Assembly: GCA_023391695.1 (NCBI GenBank)
Contig: JAEWAK010000028.1
Coordinates: forward strand, 16,396-80,395
Source of the DNA: Bacillota bacterium
GTDB lineage: Bacteria > Bacillota > Clostridia > Lachnospirales > Lachnospiraceae
Direction of reading: 5' to 3'
DNA: 64,000 nucleotides
Shown: piece by piece, positions 43,607 to 52,975 of the stretch
How positions within the stretch are numbered: position 1 is the first letter of the stretch
How the letters are laid out: each line of letters begins with the position of its first letter
Notes under the pieces: generated by a model
Seen by the model: only the letters and a program-made list of their open reading frames with translations
Told to the model about the DNA's origin: nothing
The model's database searches: none
Translations under genes and position numbers: made by a program

Positions 43607-45943
43607 ATGAAATTTAATGTAGATATTTTAATAAATGAATATGAAAAATTACAGTCAATCAAAATAGTTAGTTTTGATATTTTTGATACGATTCTTTTTA
43701 GATTAACGCATAAACCAACAGATGTATTTACTATTTTAGCTTCAAAAGCTAAAGAAAAGGGGATATTATTTAATCATATTTCCGATGAGACTTTTAGAAA
43801 CATAAGGATTGAAGCTGAAAGACAAGTAAGATTTGAGAAGAAACAGAATAAACAAATTCCGGAAGTAACCCTTGAGGACATTTATAATTGTATCCCTAAT
43901 ATAACAAAATCCAAAAAGAGTTTAATGAATTTAGAAATAGAAGCTGAAAAAGAGTTATGTTATATAAATCCTGTAATGAAAGAATTTATTAAATATCTTT
44001 TAAATAAGGGAACAATCATTATTTTCACATCTGATATGTATTTAAAAAAGAATGAAATAGCAGATATATTTCATGCAAATAATATGGATTTAATTCAAAT
44101 AGATAATATATTTATGTCTTGTGAGCATTTAAAATCAAAGAGTTCAGGCTCCTTATATGAGTTTGTTTTAGATTATTATAAGGCTGCGCCAGAAAATATG
44201 TTGCATATTGGTGATAATTATTCAAGTGATATTATCAGTGCACAGTTTTATGGAATAAATACAATATACTATGATGCAATTAGCTGCATGGATACTCAGG
44301 AAATACAGTTGGAATCACTAAAGTACGGAAATCTGGTACCAGAAATATATTCTTTAAGAAAATATATTTTATCACAAAAAACGAGCTATAACGCTGAACA
44401 AGAGAAGTGGTATTACCTTGGAGCTTGTGTTGTAGCACCTTTACTTACTGCCTCAATTGAATGGACTTTAGATATTGCTACAGAAAATGATATAAAGAAT
44501 ATCTATCCTTTAATGAGAGAAGGCCGATTGTTAGGAAGTATGTTAAATCAGGCGCTTAATTATAGAAAAGAAAATGTCAATGTGAGCCCTTTATATGTTT
44601 CTAGAAAAGCACTATTATTACCTTCCCTTAAAAAATATGATGTAGAAATATTAAAAGATATTTTAAATATTAGAAGAATAAAAGTAAAAGATGTATTTCA
44701 TTTATTAGGTATTGATGCCTTATTGGCACCTTTTGAGCATTACAAAGATTATGAAGTTAGAGAAACAAGAGCCATCGATTATAATTCCACAACTGTTGGA
44801 AAAGAATTGGAAAGTTATTTGTTATCTAAAGATGTTATTGAGGAGGTACTTAAAAGTATTCAGTTAAATTCTGAAAAATGTTACAGATATTTTGAGCAAA
44901 TGGCTCTAACAGATGGTAATTATATTTCCATAGATTTGGGATTTAGAGGTACCATTCAGACCGGTATAGAGTTATTACTTAGGAAATTTGGTATTAATAA
45001 TAATAATGTTAATCTATTAATATGCGGATCACAGCATTCCGTTCAAAATTTAATGAAAGATGTAAACATTAGAGGATTTATAGGAACCTGTGGTGATAAT
45101 GCAGATTTATTGAATTTAATAACTTCATATCCATTTATTTTTGAACAAGTAATGATGTGCCAGGAAGGAACCACTATTGGTTATGAAGAAAAAAACAATA
45201 AAATAGTACCAGTTACAAAGCAGCTTGATTCCATTACTGAAGAACAATTTATAAATATAAAGTATTGCCAAGAAGGCATCTTAGAGTTTCAGAAACAGTT
45301 TTTAGAATTAGCTTCAAAAAAGAAAAGATTAAAAGAAATTAAGAAAAGTAATAGAGAATTGACTAATATAATATGCAGGTTACTAACAGCACCTTCCTAT
45401 GAAGAAGCATCGATTCTATCAAAATTAACTCATGATGAAAATTATGGTGTTGATGAGGTTTATAAAATATGCAAGGAAAGCCATATTAATATAATTAAAG
45501 AAAATGGATTGGAGTATTTTTATTCTAAGGTATCCCCAAGAGATGTTTTATGGCTTGAGGGACTTCAGGTTTTAGTTGACCCGATGTTCTTTTTTAATAA
45601 AGTAGTTGAGTTATCAGATCTGCATCAGGAAAAAAGTATATTAAGGATAGTTAAAAAGATTGCAGATGATAAAGTGGATAGTATTGTAATTATCGGTGCA
45701 GGGGAAGCAGGAAGACAAGTACTGCGTTATTTACAATTATATAGTATTAAAGTTGAATCTTTTGTTGATAACAACAGAAAACTACAAGGACATATGATTG
45801 AAAATATACCTGTTAAATCCATGAATGATGCCTTTGAGAGTTCAAACTATATAATAGCTTCTTTTGCATACTTAACAGAATTAAAGAAACAAGCTGAAGA
45901 GCGTTTTGGAGATAAAATTAGATTATATTATCAGGGTATGTAG
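43607..45943 (+). CDS. Large HAD-domain / Rossmann-domain protein, second paralogue
   Basis: 778 residues, same architecture as the preceding gene: FDIFDTILFR and FTSDMYLKK plus LHIGDNYSSD (HAD), IYPLMREGRLLGSML and IDLGFRGTIQTGIELL (middle), VIIGAGEAGRQVLRYLQ with SFVDNN (C-terminal Rossmann-like). The two copies are well diverged, so the duplication is old or the genes are maintained for different substrates. AGGTAGGA precedes the ATG. Confidence 0.75.
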   Translation: MKFNVDILINEYEKLQSIKIVSFDIFDTILFRLTHKPTDVFTILASKAKEKGILFNHISDETFRNIRIEAERQVRFEKKQNKQIPEVTLEDIYNCIPNITKSKKSLMNLEIEAEKELCYINPVMKEFIKYLLNKGTIIIFTSDMYLKKNEIADIFHANNMDLIQIDNIFMSCEHLKSKSSGSLYEFVLDYYKAAPENMLHIGDNYSSDIISAQFYGINTIYYDAISCMDTQEIQLESLKYGNLVPEIYSLRKYILSQKTSYNAEQEKWYYLGACVVAPLLTASIEWTLDIATENDIKNIYPLMREGRLLGSMLNQALNYRKENVNVSPLYVSRKALLLPSLKKYDVEILKDILNIRRIKVKDVFHLLGIDALLAPFEHYKDYEVRETRAIDYNSTTVGKELESYLLSKDVIEEVLKSIQLNSEKCYRYFEQMALTDGNYISIDLGFRGTIQTGIELLLRKFGINNNNVNLLICGSQHSVQNLMKDVNIRGFIGTCGDNADLLNLITSYPFIFEQVMMCQEGTTIGYEEKNNKIVPVTKQLDSITEEQFINIKYCQEGILEFQKQFLELASKKKRLKEIKKSNRELTNIICRLLTAPSYEEASILSKLTHDENYGVDEVYKICKESHINIIKENGLEYFYSKVSPRDVLWLEGLQVLVDPMFFFNKVVELSDLHQEKSILRIVKKIADDKVDSIVIIGAGEAGRQVLRYLQLYSIKVESFVDNNRKLQGHMIENIPVKSMNDAFESSNYIIASFAYLTELKKQAEERFGDKIRLYYQGM

Positions 45944-45976
45944 CCTTATAAAATAGTCATAGAAAGGAATTAATTA

Positions 45977-47083
45977 ATGGTTAAACTAATCGCATTTTAT
46001 TTACCGCAATTTCATTGTATACCTGAAAATGATAAATGGTGGGGTGAGGGTTTTACGGAATGGGTAAATGTAAAGAAAGCTAAGCCTTTGTTTTGGGGAC
46101 ATTATCAGCCAAGAGTTCCATATAAAGAAGATTATTATAATTTATTAGATGACTCTGTTATCGAAAAACAGATGAAAATGGCCAAGAAATATGGTATATC
46201 TGGATTTTGTTTTTATCATTACTGGTTTGGAGGTAAAAAACTTTTAGAAAAACCAGTAGAACGATTATTAAATAATAAAAAAGCTGATTTACCCTTTTGT
46301 CTTTCCTGGGCAAATGAGGCATGGACTAAAACTTGGCATGGACCTGGTGGTGAAATGGAAGTACTTATTCGCCAGCAATATGGTGAAAAAGCAGAATGGG
46401 AAGAGCATTTTAATTATCTATTACAATTTTTTAAGGATGAAAGGTATATTAAAGTAGATAATAAACCCATGTTCTTAATATACAGAAGTGGGGCCATGCC
46501 AAAGTGCAAAGATATGCTTAGATATTGGAACGATTTGGCTAAAGAAAATGGTTTTGGCGGTATGCATTTTGTTGATATGTTAACTGTTTATGATTACAAA
46601 ACCAATAAAAGTATATTTTCTGCTACAGTAGATTTTGAACCAAGCAAATGGAGGAGAGGGGAAAATGCTCAGAGTAGATTTCTCTTGGAATTAAAAAATC
46701 AATTATCCAATGTATTTAGTGAAGTTAATATTTTTAATCGATTTTTATGTTATATCATCAATTATGAAAAGATTAATAAAGAAATGCTTAATTCAAAACA
46801 TAAGAAAAATGAGTATCGTGGCCTTTTTGTAAATTATGATGATACTCCAAGAAGAGGTAAAAAATCAACTATAACAAAAGGAAGTACTCCTAAAAGGTTT
46901 GAATACTTTTTAACTAAGAATTTGAGAAAAAGTGTTGAAGAAGGAAATGGTTATTTATTTATAAATGCTTGGAATGAATGGGGTGAGGGTAATTATTTGG
47001 AACCTGATAGAAAAAATGGTTATGCCTATTTACATGCGGTAAAAAGGGCATTACTAAATTATAAATTTAAAGGAGAACAATAA
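45977..47083 (+). CDS. WbsX / GH99-like glycan protein
   Basis: A 368-residue protein of the WbsX (glycoside hydrolase 99-like) group found in O-antigen and capsule loci. Signature blocks: AFYLPQFHCIPENDKWWGEGFTEW at the N-terminus, GFCFYHYWFGGKKLLEKP, LSWANEAWTKTW, and FINAWNEWGEGNYLEPD near the end. It is often annotated as a glycosyltransferase, but the fold resembles an endo-acting mannosidase, so hydrolase and transferase remain open. It overlaps the next gene by one base. Confidence 0.88.
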   Translation: MVKLIAFYLPQFHCIPENDKWWGEGFTEWVNVKKAKPLFWGHYQPRVPYKEDYYNLLDDSVIEKQMKMAKKYGISGFCFYHYWFGGKKLLEKPVERLLNNKKADLPFCLSWANEAWTKTWHGPGGEMEVLIRQQYGEKAEWEEHFNYLLQFFKDERYIKVDNKPMFLIYRSGAMPKCKDMLRYWNDLAKENGFGGMHFVDMLTVYDYKTNKSIFSATVDFEPSKWRRGENAQSRFLLELKNQLSNVFSEVNIFNRFLCYIINYEKINKEMLNSKHKKNEYRGLFVNYDDTPRRGKKSTITKGSTPKRFEYFLTKNLRKSVEEGNGYLFINAWNEWGEGNYLEPDRKNGYAYLHAVKRALLNYKFKGEQ

Positions 47084-47562
47084 TGGTAAAAAAACTTATT
47101 AAAACACTTATTATTTTGGCAACAGGAGCAGCTATAGGAAGTAGTATTATTTCCATTCTAAAAAATAAAGTAATCAATAAAGAAACTAAACGAGTTGAAA
47201 AATTCAAAGAATATTACAATTTATTAAATCAGTGGGTTATTGTAAAGCAAGAAAGCAAAACTATAGAAAAATTTTTTAGTGATAGAGATATTCAAACAAT
47301 AGCGATATATGGTATGGGGGAATTAGGAAATAGATTTTATGACGAAATTAAAAATTCGAGCATAAAAGTCGTATATGCCATCGACGAAAATGCAGGAAAT
47401 ACTTATTCTGAGCTTAACACAGTAACACTTGATGATGAATTAGAAAAGGTAGATGCGATAATTGTAACAGCTACATTTGCATATGATGATATAGAAAGTA
47501 AATTAAGAAATATGGTTGACTATCAAATTATATCACTTGAAGATGTAATATTTGAATTATAA
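47083..47562 (+). CDS. Membrane-anchored stand-alone Rossmann-like module
   Basis: 159 residues: one N-terminal transmembrane segment (LIKTLIILATGAAIGSSII), a short charged helix, then a nucleotide-fold-like module (IAIYGMGELGNRFYDEI, VVYAIDEN, DAIIVTATFAY). That module matches the C-terminal ends of the two large HAD proteins upstream (GAGENGRQF/GAGEAGRQV, then FIDRK/FVDNN). It seems to be the same domain released as a membrane-bound protein. Function unknown. Confidence 0.7.
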   Translation: MVKKLIKTLIILATGAAIGSSIISILKNKVINKETKRVEKFKEYYNLLNQWVIVKQESKTIEKFFSDRDIQTIAIYGMGELGNRFYDEIKNSSIKVVYAIDENAGNTYSELNTVTLDDELEKVDAIIVTATFAYDDIESKLRNMVDYQIISLEDVIFEL

Positions 47563-47592
47563 AATTATTTTAACTAATATGGGGTGATTTCA

Positions 47593-48183
47593 ATGAATTT
47601 GTTTAAAGTAGTATATGAAAAGTATATGAATATATGCCTTTTGTATAATAAAATTTACAGCTTTATTATTAGTAAAATTTTTTTGGAAAGTGGTAAAAAC
47701 CTGTATACAGAATATCCAATTTATATACGTGGTGAAAATTATATTAGTATTGGAAATCATGTAAAATTAATGAGAAATTTAAGAATTGAAGCATACGATT
47801 TTTATGCAGGAAAAAAATACAAGCCAAAGATAAAAATTGGTAATAATGTATCAATAAATGTGAATTGCCATATTGGGTGCGTAAATAACATTATAATAGG
47901 AAATAATGTTTTAATAGGAGCAGGAGTTTTAATTACAGATCATTCACATGGTGACACTAAAGGTAATGAAATTAGCATACCACCAGATAAAAGAAAACTA
48001 TATTCTAAAGGTAAAGTAATTATTAAAGATAATGTATGGATAGGAGAAAATGTGGCTATTCTTCCTGGAGTTACAATAGGTAAAAGTGTTATTATCGGAG
48101 CTAATTCTGTTATTACACATGACATACCTGACAATGTTATAGCGGCAGGAAATCCCATAAAGATAGTTAGAAGATTAAAATGA
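47593..48183 (+). CDS. Hexapeptide-repeat acetyltransferase
   Basis: A 196-residue left-handed beta-helix acyltransferase. Isoleucine-rich hexapeptide repeats run from about residue 45 (ISIGNHV, IKIGNNVSINVNCHIGC, IIIGNNVLIGAGVLIT), with the active-site His in LITDHSHGD and a second repeat set IKDNVWIGENVAILPGVTIGKSVIIGANSVIT. It resembles WbbJ/Maa-type O-acetyltransferases of glycan loci. N-acetylation of the 3-amino sugar made by the FdtB/FdtA pair (an FdtC-like role) is an alternative. The ATG at 47593 has GGGGTGAT upstream. Confidence 0.88.
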   Translation: MNLFKVVYEKYMNICLLYNKIYSFIISKIFLESGKNLYTEYPIYIRGENYISIGNHVKLMRNLRIEAYDFYAGKKYKPKIKIGNNVSINVNCHIGCVNNIIIGNNVLIGAGVLITDHSHGDTKGNEISIPPDKRKLYSKGKVIIKDNVWIGENVAILPGVTIGKSVIIGANSVITHDIPDNVIAAGNPIKIVRRLK

Positions 48184-48220
48184 TTCTAAATATCTTAAAT
48201 ATTGAAGGGAGTTTATGTAA

Positions 48221-49708
48221 ATGAAATTATCAAAAAAAATAGTTTCTAATGACTATAGTAAATTAAAAAAACTTGCCTTTAAATTATATAAACATAAAGA
48301 TTATTATGGATCTTTAGAAATTATTAATTTATTAAGTATTTTTATGTATAATTTTAATGTTATATATACAGATAATGAGCTTGACATACTTGTTAAAAAT
48401 ATATCCAAACAAACATTAAAAATAAAAAAATTTCATAAACAAAATAATGATAAAAACATTATATTTTATGATTGGTTTGCTTTGGACGATAGAGGGTTAA
48501 CACTTATATATTTAAAATCTTTAATTGAGTTAGGGTACAATATAAAATATATTACATATAAAAAAAATAGTAATTTAAAGATGAAAAATATTTTAGATTT
48601 AATTAACTCTAAATCTAATTGCCAAATTTATAGATTAAAGAGTGAAGATTTTATTAAAGGATCTAAAGAATTGATAAAAGTAATTCAAGATTATAAACCA
48701 TCAAAAGTACTTATTCATACAATTCCTAATGATATAATATGTTCATTAGTTTTCTCTATTTTTGATTGTTTTGAACGGTATTTAATTAATATTACTGATC
48801 ACGCATTTTGGTTAGGAAAATACACTTTTGATTTTCTTATTGAATTTCGTGGATTTGGTTATGATATTTCTAAAATGTATCGGAAAATTGAAAAGGAGAG
48901 ATTAATAATACTACCTTACTATCCAATGAATGAAAGAAAACAAGAGTTTAAAGGATTCCCCTTTAATTATGAGTCAAAGAAAATTATTTTCTCAGGAGGA
49001 AGTCTATACAAAATAAGGAATAGTACTATTTTTTATAATATAATAAAACATATAATCGAAACACATCAAAATACTGTATTTTTATTTGCAGGAAACGGTG
49101 ATAGTTCTGAAATGGAAAATTTTATACGAAAAAATAATTATTATAAAAAAGTATATTATATAAAAGAAAGAAATGATTTACCTGAAATAATGAAAAGATC
49201 TTGTCTTTATCTTTCAACTTTTCCTATTGCGGGAGGTTTAATGGCACAATATGCTGTTATTAATGGTAAAATTCCGATGACTTATGTAAAAGATAAAAGT
49301 TTAGGACAAGATGTAGAGGAATTATTTATTAATCTAAGTGATTGTCAGTTTTCTTATGATAAATTGGAGGAATTTTACAGAGAAATAGATTTGTTAATAG
49401 ATGATGATGAATACCGGAAATCAAAAGAGAAAAAATTATTAAACAAAATAATAGAAAAGGAGCAATTTACTCTTCAATTAAAAAATTGTTTAGAGGGATA
49501 TTTTACTAATTTTGATTCTTCGAATTTTAAATATTCTAAACCTGACATTAATAAATTATCTTTGGAATTTATAGGTTTATGGGACTTTAAAAAATACTGT
49601 ACTTTTTTAGTAGATTATAAAAATTATAATCTATTTAAATACTTTCCTATAAAGTATAGTTATGGAAAATTATATAATATATTAAATATGATTATTAAAG
49701 ATAAATAA
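48221..49708 (+). CDS. Glycosyltransferase, GT-B-like (GT4-related)
   Basis: A 495-residue protein with a GT-B-like second half: KIIFSGGSLYKIRNSTIF, FLFAGNGDSSEMENFI, YYIKERNDLPEIMKRSCLYLSTFPIAGGLMAQYAVINGK, the usual nucleotide-sugar-binding order. The N-terminal 90 residues are helical and charged. Donor and acceptor are unknown. It is extremely A+T-rich, as are the genes that follow. GGGAG precedes the ATG. Confidence 0.75.
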   Translation: MKLSKKIVSNDYSKLKKLAFKLYKHKDYYGSLEIINLLSIFMYNFNVIYTDNELDILVKNISKQTLKIKKFHKQNNDKNIIFYDWFALDDRGLTLIYLKSLIELGYNIKYITYKKNSNLKMKNILDLINSKSNCQIYRLKSEDFIKGSKELIKVIQDYKPSKVLIHTIPNDIICSLVFSIFDCFERYLINITDHAFWLGKYTFDFLIEFRGFGYDISKMYRKIEKERLIILPYYPMNERKQEFKGFPFNYESKKIIFSGGSLYKIRNSTIFYNIIKHIIETHQNTVFLFAGNGDSSEMENFIRKNNYYKKVYYIKERNDLPEIMKRSCLYLSTFPIAGGLMAQYAVINGKIPMTYVKDKSLGQDVEELFINLSDCQFSYDKLEEFYREIDLLIDDDEYRKSKEKKLLNKIIEKEQFTLQLKNCLEGYFTNFDSSNFKYSKPDINKLSLEFIGLWDFKKYCTFLVDYKNYNLFKYFPIKYSYGKLYNILNMIIKDK

Positions 49709-49723
49709 TTGTGAGGTATTTAA

Positions 49724-50818
49724 ATGATAGTTCCTTATTTGAATATGGATTATATTCATAGCTCAATTAAAAACGAGATTATGGTAGCTATAAATAATGT
49801 ATATAGTAAGAACTGGTTTATAATGGGTGATGAATTAGAGAAGTTTGAAGAGGAGTATGCTAACTTTTGTGATACTCGATTTTGTATAGGGGTAGGTAAT
49901 GGATTAGATGCTTTACATTTAATCTTACAGGCTTATGGAATTGGTAATGGTGATGAAGTAATAATACCTGCAAATACTTTTATAGCAACAGCTTTAGCTG
50001 TAAGTTATACTGGAGCTATACCAGTTCTTGTAGATGTAGATATTAATACATATAATATTGACTGTTCGATGATAGAAAATAAAATAACAAATAAAACAAA
50101 AGCAATAATAGTGGTACATTTATATGGGCGACCTGTTATTATGGAAAAAATATATGAAATATCAAAAAAGTATAATTTAAAAATAATTGAAGATGCTGCA
50201 CAAGCCCATTCTGGTAAATATTTAAATAAATCCGTGGGAAGTCTTGGTGATGCAGCTGGTTTCAGTTTCTATCCAGGGAAAAACTTAGGCGCTTTAGGAG
50301 ATGCTGGAGCAATAACAACAAATGATGAAGAATTAACTGAAAAAATTAAGAAATTAAGAAATTATGGATCAGATATAAAGTATAAAAATGATATTATAGG
50401 ATATAATTCTCGTCTTGATGAAATTCAAGCCGCAATTTTACGTGTTAAATTAAGAAATATCGAACAATGGACAAAAGAGCGTGAAAGAATAGCCAAATAT
50501 TATTTAGATAACATAAAAAATTGTAAAATTAATTTGCCCAGTGAATGTAATAATGTAAGAAATGTATGGCATATATTCCCAGTTCTATGTGAAGAAAGAG
50601 AAAAGTTACAAGAGTATTTATTAAAAAAAGGTATACAAACTATAGTTCATTATCCTATACCTATTCACAAGCAACAGGCATATAGTACTTTATATAATAA
50701 AATGGACAATTATCCTATCACAGAGAGAATAGCAAAGCAAGAGCTTTCATTACCTCTATGGATAGGTATGGATACCAATATACTTGAGTATGTAGTAGAT
50801 TCAATCTCTAAATTTTAA
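49724..50818 (+). CDS. fdtB: dTDP-3-oxo-6-deoxyhexose aminotransferase (DegT/FdtB family)
   Basis: A 364-residue PLP-dependent sugar aminotransferase. PLP-Lys is in FSFYPGKNLGALGDAGA (about 186); AQAHSG and EDAAQAH, GVGNGLDALHL and RNYGS are family-typical. The adjacent FdtA-type isomerase makes a 3-amino-3,6-dideoxyhexose (Fuc3N or Qui3N) the natural product. The dTDP-glucose synthase and 4,6-dehydratase are not in the window. Confidence 0.88.
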   Translation: MIVPYLNMDYIHSSIKNEIMVAINNVYSKNWFIMGDELEKFEEEYANFCDTRFCIGVGNGLDALHLILQAYGIGNGDEVIIPANTFIATALAVSYTGAIPVLVDVDINTYNIDCSMIENKITNKTKAIIVVHLYGRPVIMEKIYEISKKYNLKIIEDAAQAHSGKYLNKSVGSLGDAAGFSFYPGKNLGALGDAGAITTNDEELTEKIKKLRNYGSDIKYKNDIIGYNSRLDEIQAAILRVKLRNIEQWTKERERIAKYYLDNIKNCKINLPSECNNVRNVWHIFPVLCEEREKLQEYLLKKGIQTIVHYPIPIHKQQAYSTLYNKMDNYPITERIAKQELSLPLWIGMDTNILEYVVDSISKF

Positions 50819-50853
50819 ATTTTCGATAATACTTTTAAGATGGTGGTGGATTT

Positions 50854-51270
50854 ATGCAAGTTGTAAAATATGCTTTTCAGCAACATGGTGACAATAGAGG
50901 ACTCCTTATAGCACTAGAGGAATTTAATGATATACCATTTGAAATAAAACGAGTCTATTATATGTATGATACAATTGAAGGCGTACGGAGGGGATTTCAT
51001 GCTCATAAGTCCTTGGAACAAATTCTGATTTGTATTAATGGGTCCTGTAAGGTATTGCTAGATAATGGATTTGAAAAGAAAATCATTTCACTAGAAAAAC
51101 GATATGAGGGATTATATATACCATCTAATATGTGGAGGGAAATGTTTGATTTCTCATCAGATGCTATATTACTAGTTTTAGCATCTGATTTGTATAAAGA
51201 AGAGGACTATATTAGAGATTATATTGAATTTCTTGATTATGTTACTTTACAAAATATTAAGGAGAAATAA
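50854..51270 (+). CDS. fdtA: dTDP-6-deoxy-hexulose 3,4-ketoisomerase, cupin (FdtA/QdtA)
   Basis: 138 residues, one cupin domain. GDNRGLLIALEE, IKRVYYMYD, RRGFHAHKSLEQILICINGSCKVLLDNG and LYIPSNMWREMFDFS are hallmarks of the family (WxcM-like/FdtA). It converts dTDP-4-keto-6-deoxyglucose to the 3-keto isomer used by the aminotransferase encoded just upstream. The order aminotransferase then isomerase is reversed relative to many loci but the pair is adjacent. Confidence 0.92.
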   Translation: MQVVKYAFQQHGDNRGLLIALEEFNDIPFEIKRVYYMYDTIEGVRRGFHAHKSLEQILICINGSCKVLLDNGFEKKIISLEKRYEGLYIPSNMWREMFDFSSDAILLVLASDLYKEEDYIRDYIEFLDYVTLQNIKEK

Positions 51271-51273
51271 TAT

Positions 51274-52338
51274 ATGATTAAAATATTAATAGCAGGGGCA
51301 GGTGGAGCGCCAACTGAAAACGTAGTACGTTCTTGGAAAGAGGGAAAGTATAAAGAAAGAATTATTGGCATGGGAAGTGAGCCAACTGATTTAATGTTGT
51401 CAAAAACCGATATTAAATATAAAGTTCCTTATGCTTATGAGTCAGCCTATAAAACTAGACTAATTAAGCTTTTTAATCTTGAGAAACCTAATTTTTTTCA
51501 TGCTCAAAATGATATTGAAATCCTGGAAATATCAAGGATGCGAGATGAAATTTTAAGATTAGGGACAAAATTGTATATGCCTTCAAAAGATGTAGTTGAA
51601 AACTGTGTCGATAAAAGTAAATCTTACAAAATATGGGAAAGTTCAGGGTTACATTTGCCAAAAACTATAACTATAAATGATAAAAATGATTTAAAGAAAG
51701 CGTTTGAGCAATTGTCTAACCCTGATGGGAAAATATGGATACGCTCGACAATTGGAGCGGCTGGTAAAGGAGCATTACCAACTGATGATTATGAATTTGC
51801 GTGTAAATGGATTGATTATTATAAAGGTTGGGGAAGTTTTACAGCTGCAGAATTACTTACTGAAAATTCTGTAACATGGTTATCTCTGTGGTTTGAAGGT
51901 GAATTAGTGGTTGCACAGTCTAGAAAACGTTGTTCCTGGAATTTTGGAAACCGTACTTTATCAGGAATAACGGGAATAACAGGTGTAGGTGAAACTTGTT
52001 CAGATGAAATTGTAACGCGAGTTGCTTTCGACAGTATTAAGTCAATTGATAATAAACCACATGGAATATATGGTGTTGATATGACGTATGACTGGAAGGG
52101 TATGCCAAATCCTACTGAGATTAATATTTCCAGATTTTTTACAACAGTATATTTCTTTACCAGTGCTGGTTTAAACATACCTGAGATATATAAAAATATT
52201 ATTCTGTACAACGATTTTCCTTCCTTAGCAAAGAAAATAAATCCACTTCCAGATGGTCTCTTATGGATAAGAGGTATGGATAGAGAACCCTTATTAACAA
52301 CTGTGGATGAAATTCAAAAAAATATAATTGAAATTTAA
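51274..52338 (+). CDS. ATP-grasp ligase, carbamoyl-phosphate-synthase-like
   Basis: A 354-residue protein. N-terminal preATP-grasp segment ILIAGAGGAPTENVVRSW, then the ATP-grasp fold (about 105-300) with IRSTIGAAGKGALP (phosphate loop), FTAAELLTENSVTWLSLWFEGE and GVDMTYDWKGMPNPTEINISRFF (metal-binding end). ATP-grasp enzymes of this group join a carboxylate to an amine via an acyl phosphate. Next to FdtAB, acylation of the 3-amino sugar with a special carboxylic acid is an attractive inference. AAGGAGAAATA precedes the ATG, four bases after fdtA. Confidence 0.8.
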   Translation: MIKILIAGAGGAPTENVVRSWKEGKYKERIIGMGSEPTDLMLSKTDIKYKVPYAYESAYKTRLIKLFNLEKPNFFHAQNDIEILEISRMRDEILRLGTKLYMPSKDVVENCVDKSKSYKIWESSGLHLPKTITINDKNDLKKAFEQLSNPDGKIWIRSTIGAAGKGALPTDDYEFACKWIDYYKGWGSFTAAELLTENSVTWLSLWFEGELVVAQSRKRCSWNFGNRTLSGITGITGVGETCSDEIVTRVAFDSIKSIDNKPHGIYGVDMTYDWKGMPNPTEINISRFFTTVYFFTSAGLNIPEIYKNIILYNDFPSLAKKINPLPDGLLWIRGMDREPLLTTVDEIQKNIIEI

Positions 52339-52347
52339 AGGTATATT

Positions 52348-52962
52348 ATGAAAATATATGACAGTATATTTATTGATTTAGATGGTCCTATTTTAGATGG
52401 AAAATATCGCCACTATAATTGCTATAGGGATATAATAAAAAAATTTGGTGGTGTTCCATTAGATATAGAAACATATTGGGAAATGAAAAGAGAAAGGAAA
52501 GATTTAAAAGTTATTTTAAGTTATTCCAATATTAATGCTTCATCCGAAAATTTTAAGGAATTATGGATTCAAAATATAGAAGAGGATAGTTATCTAAAGT
52601 ACGATAAACTAAAACCAGAAATCATAAATAGCATTCTTAGATTTAAAACTAAAGCAGATAATATCTATCTAGTTACTATGCGATCTAATGAAAAAAATTT
52701 ATTTAAGCAATTAGATAATTTAAGACTATCTCATTTATTTGATAAAATAGTTATATGTAATTATATAAAAAATCAATCTAAATATAGTCTATTAAAAAAT
52801 GAACCTCGTACGAATGCAATATTTATTGGAGATACAGAAGTAGATTTAGAAGCAGCAAGATTATTAAATGTTAAATTCATAGGTATTATTAACGGATTAA
52901 GAAATTCTAATTTTTTTATAGGCGAAGAAACATGTGAAGAACTGTATTTGATTAATATCTAG
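52348..52962 (+). CDS. HAD-superfamily phosphatase
   Basis: 204 residues. Nucleophile motif IFIDLDGPILDGKYRHY at the N-terminus, motif II VTMRSNE, Lys region and motif III/IV NAIFIGDTEVDLEAARLLN are complete, so it should be active. A small alpha-helical cap lies between residues 20 and 90. It likely dephosphorylates an intermediate of the surrounding pathway. It overlaps nothing but lies within ten bases of its neighbours, indicating one operon. Confidence 0.8.
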   Translation: MKIYDSIFIDLDGPILDGKYRHYNCYRDIIKKFGGVPLDIETYWEMKRERKDLKVILSYSNINASSENFKELWIQNIEEDSYLKYDKLKPEIINSILRFKTKADNIYLVTMRSNEKNLFKQLDNLRLSHLFDKIVICNYIKNQSKYSLLKNEPRTNAIFIGDTEVDLEAARLLNVKFIGIINGLRNSNFFIGEETCEELYLINI

Positions 52963-52975
52963 AAAGGAAAATATA

